A stretch of 28,375 bases of DNA, from contig JAGVUH010000046.1 of assembly GCA_019136395.1 (NCBI GenBank), forward strand, positions 1 through 28,375, written 5' to 3'. Origin of the DNA: Gammaproteobacteria bacterium. GTDB lineage: Bacteria; Pseudomonadota; Gammaproteobacteria; Chromatiales; Chromatiaceae. The translations under genes were made by a program, and so were the position numbers. Under the pieces are notes generated by a model. It saw nothing but the letters and a program-made list of their open reading frames with translations, made no database searches and was not told the DNA's origin. This document shows positions 7,701 through 16,700 of the stretch, in pieces; the first letter of the stretch is position 1, and each line of letters begins with the position of its first letter.

Positions 7701-10700
7701 CGGCCAATCTCATCATCCCGAAGTCCGCCAGCGATACCCTGCTGCTTCCTGGCGACCCGGTGACCTATACCCTGACCCTGCTGAACGCGGGCACCAAGAC
7801 AGCAACCAACATCACCATCAGCGACGATTTCCCGGATGCCGCCTGGTTTACCTATGCGGCCGGCAGCTGCACGGTCTCGGCCGGGACCTGCTCGCCATCA
7901 GCGGGCAGCCTGTCCTGGGCGCTCGACAGCCTGGCGCCGGGCGCGACCGCGACCCTCAGTTTTACGATGGATGTCGGCACCTCGGAGACAACCTCCCCGC
8001 CGGCTGGCGTCACGACCCGCGACAACCTGGCGACCGGTGCCTACGCGGGTTGTGAGTTGGCCCCCTGCGGCTCGACCAGCAACACCGTCACCGTCTCGGT
8101 CAGCACCAATCCCTACCTCGCCATCGACAAGAGCGTCTCGCCAACCGATGCCGTCCCAGGGGACGTTCTGACCTACACGCTGCTGGTCAGCAATACGGGC
8201 TCGGGCGACGCGAGTAATGTGCAGGTGCGTGACCCCATCCCCGCCTACACCAGCTTCATAGCCGGCAGCATCACGGTGCCCCAGGGCTGGAGTTCCAGTT
8301 TCGACGCGATCAACAACCAGGTCCTGTTCGAGGTGGGCACCCTCCACGCCGAGGAATCCGCCAGCCTGAGCTTCCAGGTCAGGCTCAACAGTCCGCTGCC
8401 AGCCGGTGACTCGACCCTGACCAATATTGCCGCCGTCACGGCCAGCAATGCGCCGTCGAAATCCGACGACGCCCTCACCACAGCTCAGGCCGCCCCGGAA
8501 CTGACCCTCGACAAATCTGGTCCGGCCAGCGCCCCCTATCCAGCGGCCAGACTGACGGCTGCCGCGAGCGCCAGCACGACGCTGTTCGTCGACGACATCG
8601 GCGCGTTCACGGTTGGCCAGATCATCCAGGTCGGTGGCACCCTGGCGCGCATCACGGGGCTGGCGGGCAGCGCCCTGGTCGTGGATACGGCGATCACGGC
8701 GGATGCGAATGCCAACGTGATCGGCGCCGTGACCTACAGCTTGACCTACCGCAATACCGGCAATGCGGATGCCTCCGGGGTGACGATCACCGATACCTTA
8801 CCGGCAGGTCCGCCGGGACTGACCTATGTCGCCTCCGTGCCTGTGGCCGACTCCGCTCCCGTTGTCGGTCAGTCCGGTGTTGTGACCTGGGATCTGGGCG
8901 CACTGCCCGCCGAGGCAAGCGGCTCGGTGCAGGTCATCGCGCTGCCCACCGCAGCGGGGACCGTCACCAATGTCGCCGCGATCGACAGCGCCGAGACCGA
9001 TCCGGTCAAGGACGATGCCCAGACCGCCTTCGGCGGACTCCGGATCACCAAGCGCACCACCACGCCCATCGCCGCGGCGCCGGGCGAGGCGACCTATGTC
9101 ATCGAGGTCACCAATACGCTGGACACCGCGGTCGCGGGCGTGACGGTCACCGATACCCTGAGCTCGGGCTTTACCTACAAGAGCACGGATGACATCGTCG
9201 CGACCGGCGCGAACCGGAGCAGCACCGAAGATCCAGCCGCCGGGGCGCAGCAGCCGGTCTGGGGCACCTGGACTCTGCCGGCCAATAGCAGCCTCAGCCT
9301 CACCTTCACCGCCAATGTCGGCGATTCCGCATTGCCTGCCGCGGACCAGCCCGTAGGCCCGGGTACCTACCAGAACGAGGCCAGTGTCGCCACCACCACG
9401 TCGGGCGTCGGCATCACGCCGTTCGATCCCCTGGCCACCACCGCGGAGGACGTGACCATCCTCCCGGCCGATACCGGCCTCCTGGAGGGCGTTGTCTACC
9501 AGGACAACGACGCGGACGGGCAATTTGATGCCTCGAAAGATACCCCCCTGGGTGGCGTTGCCGTGACGATCATCGCCGCCAACGGCACGGTCTACGTGGC
9601 CAACACCGACTCCGCCGGTTACTACAGCAGGATCGTGCCCGCGGGTAACACCCTGGTGGATGTCCAGAACGGCACGGTCCCGCCGGACCTGGTCCTGACG
9701 ACCTCGACCGGGGACGATGGCACCGATCCCGCCACCGTCTCGGTTCCCATTGGCGGTAGCGCGACCAAGAACACCGGCTATGTGTCGACGGAAGACAGCC
9801 TGGCGAGCATCGCCGGCAATGTCTGGAACGACGCCGACGACAATCAGGCCGTCAACGGCGCCGAGGCCGGCATGATCGGCGTCCAGGTGATCCTGCGCGA
9901 TGGTGATGGAGCCATCGTCGCGACGGAGTACACCGACGCGCTCGGCAACTACGCCTTCCCGAATATATCCCCCGGCAGCTATCAGGCGGACGTGGTGCCC
10001 CCGACGGGCTACCTGGTGACCACCGGCAATGATCCGGCCTCCCTGACCGTCGCGGCCGGGAGCACCGGGGAGGCGAACTTTGGCCTGCTGCGAGGCGTCA
10101 CGCTCTCTGGCACGGTCTTCAATGACCTGGACGCCAGCAAGGTGCAGGATGGCACCGAACCCGGCGTGGCCCCGGGCAATCTCAACGTCGTGATCACCGA
10201 CAGCGCGGGCAAGGTGCTGGCGGTCAACGCGGTCGCTGCGGACGGCACCTGGAGCGCGGACGTTACCCCGGGCAGCGGTTACCAGGCCTATGTCACGACG
10301 GCGAGTCCAACCCTGGGCGAGACCGTCACCCCCGCCGCGCTCTTGCCTGCCGGCTGGCTGGTGACCGGCGAGAACATCGCCGATACGGTCCAAGCACCCG
10401 CGAACGGCGTCCTCACCGGCATCGACGCCAGCGCTGATCGCTCGGGATTGAATTTCGGCATACGCGCCGGCGGCAGCATCGGCGACTACGTCTGGTACGA
10501 CACCAATCACGACGGCATCCAGGATCCGGCCGAGTCCGGTATTGCTGGCGTGAAGGTCATCCTCTATGACTCGACCGGCACGACCAAGCTCGCCGAGACC
10601 CTCACCGATGGCTCTGGCAAGTATCGCTTCACCGATCTCGCGGATGGCACCTACGTGGTCCAGTTTCAGCCCGCGGCGGCCTATACGCGGACCACGACCA

Positions 10701-13700
10701 ATGCCGGCAGCGGCGCCCTGCAGGATGGCTTCGACAGCGATGCGGCCAATGGGGAATACAAGGTCACCGTGACCCTGACGGGTGGCGCCACGAACCTGAC
10801 CATCGACGCAGGCTTCTACATCGAGGACGCGAGCCCGGCCAGCATTGGCGATCGCCTCTGGTATGACAGTAACGGCGATGGCATCCAGGATGCCGGCGAG
10901 CCTGGGCTGGGCGGTGTCAGCGTCAGTCTGCTGGACGCCGACAATAGCAATGCGTTGGTGGCGACGCGGATCAGCGACGCCGACGGCTCCTATGAATTCG
11001 CGGGTCTGCCGGCGGGCAACTATGTCCTGCAATTCGATGCGCCTGATGGCTACGCGCTCAGTCCGCAAGACGCCGGCAGCGACGACACCAAGGATAGCGA
11101 CGCCGCGCCGAGCACCGGCTTGACTGCGTCCATCCCCCTGACTGCGGGTCAGGCGTTGATCGACGTGGACGCTGGTCTCTCCCTGACCTCTGGCACCCCT
11201 GGCAGCATCGGCGATCGGGTCTGGTACGACGGCGGGTCCGGAACCCCGGCCAATGACGGCAACGGCGTCCAGGATGCCGGCGAGCCCGGCATCCCCGGCG
11301 TGCGGGTCAACCTCTACGACGCCACCGGCACGACCCTGCTGCAGACGACGCTGACCGGTACCGACGGCGCCTACCGGTTCAACGGCCTGGCCGCCGGCCA
11401 CTATGTAGTCGAGGTCATCAAGCCGAACGCCAGCTATGTCTTCAGCCCGACCGGTCAGGGGGCCAGCGTGACGAACAGCGACCCCGACCCGATGACGGGC
11501 CGCGTGACCGTCACCCTGGCCGATGGCGAGGCGAACGGCGACATCGACGCGGGTCTGCGCGTGGATGGCCAGTCGCCCATCACCATTGGCGACTTCGTTT
11601 GGAAGGATTTGGACGGCGGGAAGGACCCGGACAGCGGGGAGGGCCTGGCGAGTGTCGAGGTCGTCCTCTATGACAACCTCGGCTTCCCACTGGCGCGCCT
11701 GACCACCACGGATGCTGATGCCAACTATGGCTTCACCGGCGTGGCCGCCGGCGGCAGCTATCGCGTCGCTATCGACACCGGAACCCTCGGCAATCTGATC
11801 CAGATCGCCGATCCCGATGCCACCCTGGACAACCGGACGGACCTGATCGACCAGATCGCGTCCACTACCGACGCCGACTTCGGCTACCTGGCGCCGACGC
11901 CTTCGGTCACCATCGTCAAAACCGCGGCTGATGGGGACCCGCGCAACGACACCCAGCAGCTACGCAGCGGCGGCACGGCCAATTTCGAGGTCACCGTCAC
12001 CAACAACGGCAACCTGACCCTGACCAACATCGCGGTCACTGATGCACTCACGCCAGCCTGCAATTTCACCATCGACAGCCTGGCGCCGGGGGCGAGCAGT
12101 ACGGTTAAGACTTGCTCTAAGACCAACGTCACGGCCGATTTCACCAACACGGCCAATGTCGAGGCCCAGCCGGTCGATGCCAGCGGCAATGCGTTCGGGG
12201 ACACGGTCACCGACAGCGACACCACGGATGTCGATGTCGTTCATCCGGCCATAACGATCTCAAAGACCCCCGACACCCAGACGGTGACTAGCGGTGGGAC
12301 GGCCAGTTTCACCATCCGGGTCACCAACACCGGGGATGTCACTCTTACCAATGTTGCGGTAACCGATTCGTTGACCACCGCTTGTGCCAAGACCAAAACG
12401 GATATCGCAGGCCTAGGCTCTTTGGCGTCCGCCGCTTATGTGGAATACAGCTGCGAAAGCTCTGCGCTGACCGCATCTTTCGTCAATACCGCCTCAGTCA
12501 CCGCAACGCCACCCGTAGGCGCCGCTGTCACGGCGAATGATTCGGCCGCAGTCAATGTGGTCACCCCCGGCATCTCCATCACGAAGACCCCCGAGGAGCA
12601 GACCATCCACAAGGGCGGCACGGCCGAGTTCACTATCACGGTGACCAATACCGGCGACGTGGCGCTCACCGGCGTGACCGTGGACGACCCGAATTCGTCG
12701 GACTGTGATAAGGAGATTGGGACGCTTGCCGCGGGAGAATCCGACTCCTACACCTGCTCACAGACAAACGTCGAGGCCTCCTTCGACAACACCGCGACGG
12801 TCACGGCCGATGGCGGCCTCAGCGCCAATGATGTGGCGGCGGTCACTGTGATCGATCCGCAACTCAGTCTCACCAAGCTGACCAACGATGCCAAAGACGC
12901 CGACGGCGCGATCACCGTGCGGACGGGCACTCTGGTCACCTGGGAATACATTGTCGAGAACACTGGCGATGTGGCTTTGACGAACGTCACGGTGGTTGAT
13001 GCCCCGGAAGGGACCATCTCCTGTCCGCCCGATGAGGCGGCCGAGCTTGCGGTCGGCGCCTCCATGACCTGTCTGGGGTACGGCCTGGCGGGTGGCGCGG
13101 ATTACGAGAACACGGCCACGGCAACCGGCACGCCACCCTCTGGCCCAGATGTCGAGGCTTCAGATGCCAGCGCCTATACCGGCTACAACCCCGGCGTGAT
13201 CGGCAACCGGGTCTGGCTGGACGAGAACGGCAACGGCATCCCGGATGCCGGCGAGCCGGGCATCGCCAACCTCAAGGTCGAGTTGAAGGACGGCGACACG
13301 GTCGTGGCGACGACCTACACCGACACCAACGGCGGCTACTTGTTCACCGGCGTGCCGGCTGGTGAGTATCAGGTCGTGGTGACGCCGACCTCGGGTCTCC
13401 AGCCCACCTATAACGAGGACTTCGCGGCAGAACCCTCCGCCGGCGCGCTGGACAACCAGACAGCCGTGACCCTGGCGGCCGGCGTTCAACACCTGACCGC
13501 CGACTTCGGCTACAACTGGGTTGCGCCGGCCGTCAGCACCAACCCAGACGCAAACACGACCGGCGCCATTGGCGACCGCGTCTGGAACGACGCCAACGAG
13601 GACGGCCTGCAAAACCCGGGTGAGTCGGGCATCGGCGGCGTGACCCTGACCCTGACCGGTCCCGGTGACGACGGCATCCTGGGCACCGCGGATGATGCCA

Positions 13701-16700
13701 CCCTCGCGACAACGCAGACCGACGCGGCCGGCAACTACATCTTTGACGATCTGCCGAGTGGTGCCTACGCGATCACGGTGGGCACGACCACCTTGCCCAC
13801 GGGTAGCGGCCTGAGCTGGACCCAGACTGGCGACCCCGATGGCGCCGGCTCCACCGATGGCAAGACCACCACGCCCATCCTGCTGGCCCCGGGCGATGTC
13901 TACGTGAATGCCGATTTCGGGTACCAGCCGAATCAGGGCAGCAGCATTGGTGACCTCGTCTGGTTCGACATGAACGCCAACGGTCAGTTGGATGCGGGCG
14001 AAACTGGGGTCCCCGGCATCGGCATCGCGCTAGTGCGGGATACCAACGGCAACGACGTCTGGGATGCCGGCGAACCCGTCATCGCCACGACCGTGACGGA
14101 TGCCTCCGGGAACTATCTCTTCCCGGGGGTTCAGGCGGGTGATTACGTGGTCGCCGTCACCGATGCCGAGAGTCTGCTCTACTGGGCGTTGTCGAGTAGC
14201 GACCCGGATCTGCCTGGGGTGCTCAACAACGGCCTGGAGCCCGATGCCAGGTTCGATCAGCGGGCCGCGGTCAGCGTCGATGGCACGACGGATGAGCTTG
14301 GCATGGACTTCGGCTACATGGCCTATGGCATGCACGCCTACACCGATATCCCTGGGCTGATCGGCTCTTCGGGTCTGGTCGGCGACCTGGTTTACCTCGA
14401 CCGCAACGGCAACGGAAAAGCCGATTCCGGCGAGGGACTTCAAGGAGTGCGCGTCGAGCTGTTTGAGCCGACCGATCTCGTGAATCCCGTCGCCTGGACG
14501 ACGACCAATGCCGAAGGCGCCTATGCCTTCGGCCATGTCAACGTGCAGGCAACCTGGGTCGTCAGGATCGACCGTGCGACCCTGCCCAACGGTGGGACTG
14601 GCCTGACCAACAGCATCGATCCTGATGGCGGGGCGGATGACCAGTCCACTGTGTCGAACATCAGCGAGACAGGCAACCTCAACCTGTTGCAGGACTTTGC
14701 CTACACGGCGACCAGCCCCGCCACCATCGGCGGCACCGTGTTCGACGATGTGGATGCCGACGGCGAACTGAACGCGGATGACGAGGAGGGCATTCTTCTC
14801 GCCAACGTGACCATCGAGTTGCGGGATGCCAACGGCAACAGGGTCGCCTCCACCCGCACCGACAGTCAGGGCCACTACAGCTTCACGGGGCTGCCCGCAG
14901 GCAGCTACAGCGTCCATGTGACCGATACCCGCAATCTGCTGGAGGGCTGGTGGCATAGCCTGGGCGACCAAGCCGCAGATGCCGACAACGAGAGCAAGTC
15001 CGATCCGTTCACATTGGAGGTGACAGCCGGACAGGCCAACACCAACATCGACTTCGGCTACTACCGCCAAGGCGCGGCCCTGGGCAACCGGGTGTGGTCC
15101 GACACGAATGGCGACGGCATTCAGGACAGCGACGAGGAAGGGCTTGCCGGCGTGACCTTGCAACTGGTCGTGACCTATCAGGGCGGCGGGAGCACCACGC
15201 TGAAGACGCTCAGCGGCGGCGATGGCGGCTATGTCTTCGGCAACCTGTTGCTGGACGAGAGCTTCAATGGCGCAGGGGCCGGTCAGCCGAGCTATTCGAT
15301 CTCGTCCGTCGCATCGGATGGCTACACGGCTAGCCCGGTCGAACAGGGTACCGATCGGCAAGTCGATTCGAACGACCCGACGGGCACCACGGCGACTGTG
15401 CTCAAAGGCCAGCTCAACACGGCTGTGACGAACGATCCGGGCACCGAACCAACCAATGCGGGCTACGACTTTGGCTACGAGCCGCTGATCGATCTGAGCC
15501 TGACGAAGGAGGTCAGTCCGACCACTCAGACAGTGGGTGAGGAGGTCACCTTTACCCTGACCCTGAGCAACGCGGTCGGGTTCTCGGATGCCACCGGGGT
15601 CGAGGTCACCGACCTGCTCCCGAGCGGCTATACCTTCGTCTCGGCGGATCCGTCGGCCGACTATGCCAGCGCCTCCGGTCTCTGGACGGTTGGCAACCTG
15701 GCCGCCGACGACAGCACCAAGCTGACCATCACGGCCCGGGTCAATGCCAGTGGTGAGTATGAGAATGTCGCGGAGGTGACCTCGGCCGATCAGACCGATG
15801 ATGACTCGAAACCGGACAACAGCGCTACCAAGCCCAGCGAGGACGACACCGCCAGCGCGGAGCCGACGATCAACCCACAGATCGACCTCAGCCTGACCAA
15901 GACCGTCAGCACGATGTCACCCAAGGTGGGAGATACCGTTACCTTTACGCTGACGCTGAACAACGCCGCCGGCTATTCCAACGCCACCGGCGTGTCGGTG
16001 CAGGACGTGGTGCCGGCGGGCTATGGCTCCATCAGCGACATCAGCGACAGCGGTAGCGCCAGCGGCAACACGGTGACCAACACGGTGACCTGGAGCGGCC
16101 TGACCGTGAACGCCAACACTAACAAGTCGCTGACCTTCAAGGCGGTGGTCCTGCCCAGCGGGCCTTATGCGAACGCGGCGGAGATTACGGATGCCGACCA
16201 GGACGACAAGGATTCGACGCCCGATAACGGCACGGCCAACGAGGAGGACGACACGGACAGCGTCACGCCGGTGCCCACCGCCCAGATCGACCTGAGCCTG
16301 ACCAAGAGCGTCGCTCCCGCGAGCCCGAAGGTGGGCGATACCGTCACCTTCACCCTGACCCTGAGCAACGCGGCGGGCTATGCCGATGCCACGGGTGTCT
16401 CGGTGCAGGATGCGCTGCCGGCGGGGTATGGCAATGTCTCCGAGATCAGCGATTCCGGCAGCCTCAGCGGCAGTACCCTCACCTGGAGCGGTCTCAGCCT
16501 GGCAACCGGCTCGTCGAAAGACCTGACCTTCAAGGCCGTAGTCAAGAGCACCCGCTCCTACACCAACGTGGCCGAGGTCACCGCGGCGGCCCAGCCGGAC
16601 AAGGACTCGACGCCGAACAATGGACCGACCACCCCGGCCGAGGACGACCGTGCCACCCTGACGCCGACCATCGGCGAGCAGATCGATCTGAGCCTGACCA

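Noticed and set aside
8798..11401. Very long antisense open frame (867 codons, minus) and similar ones at 5552-7513 and 14030-15361
   Set aside because: They lie opposite the GC-rich repeat gene, mirror its codon bias, and show no protein family features; they are shadows of the giant gene.
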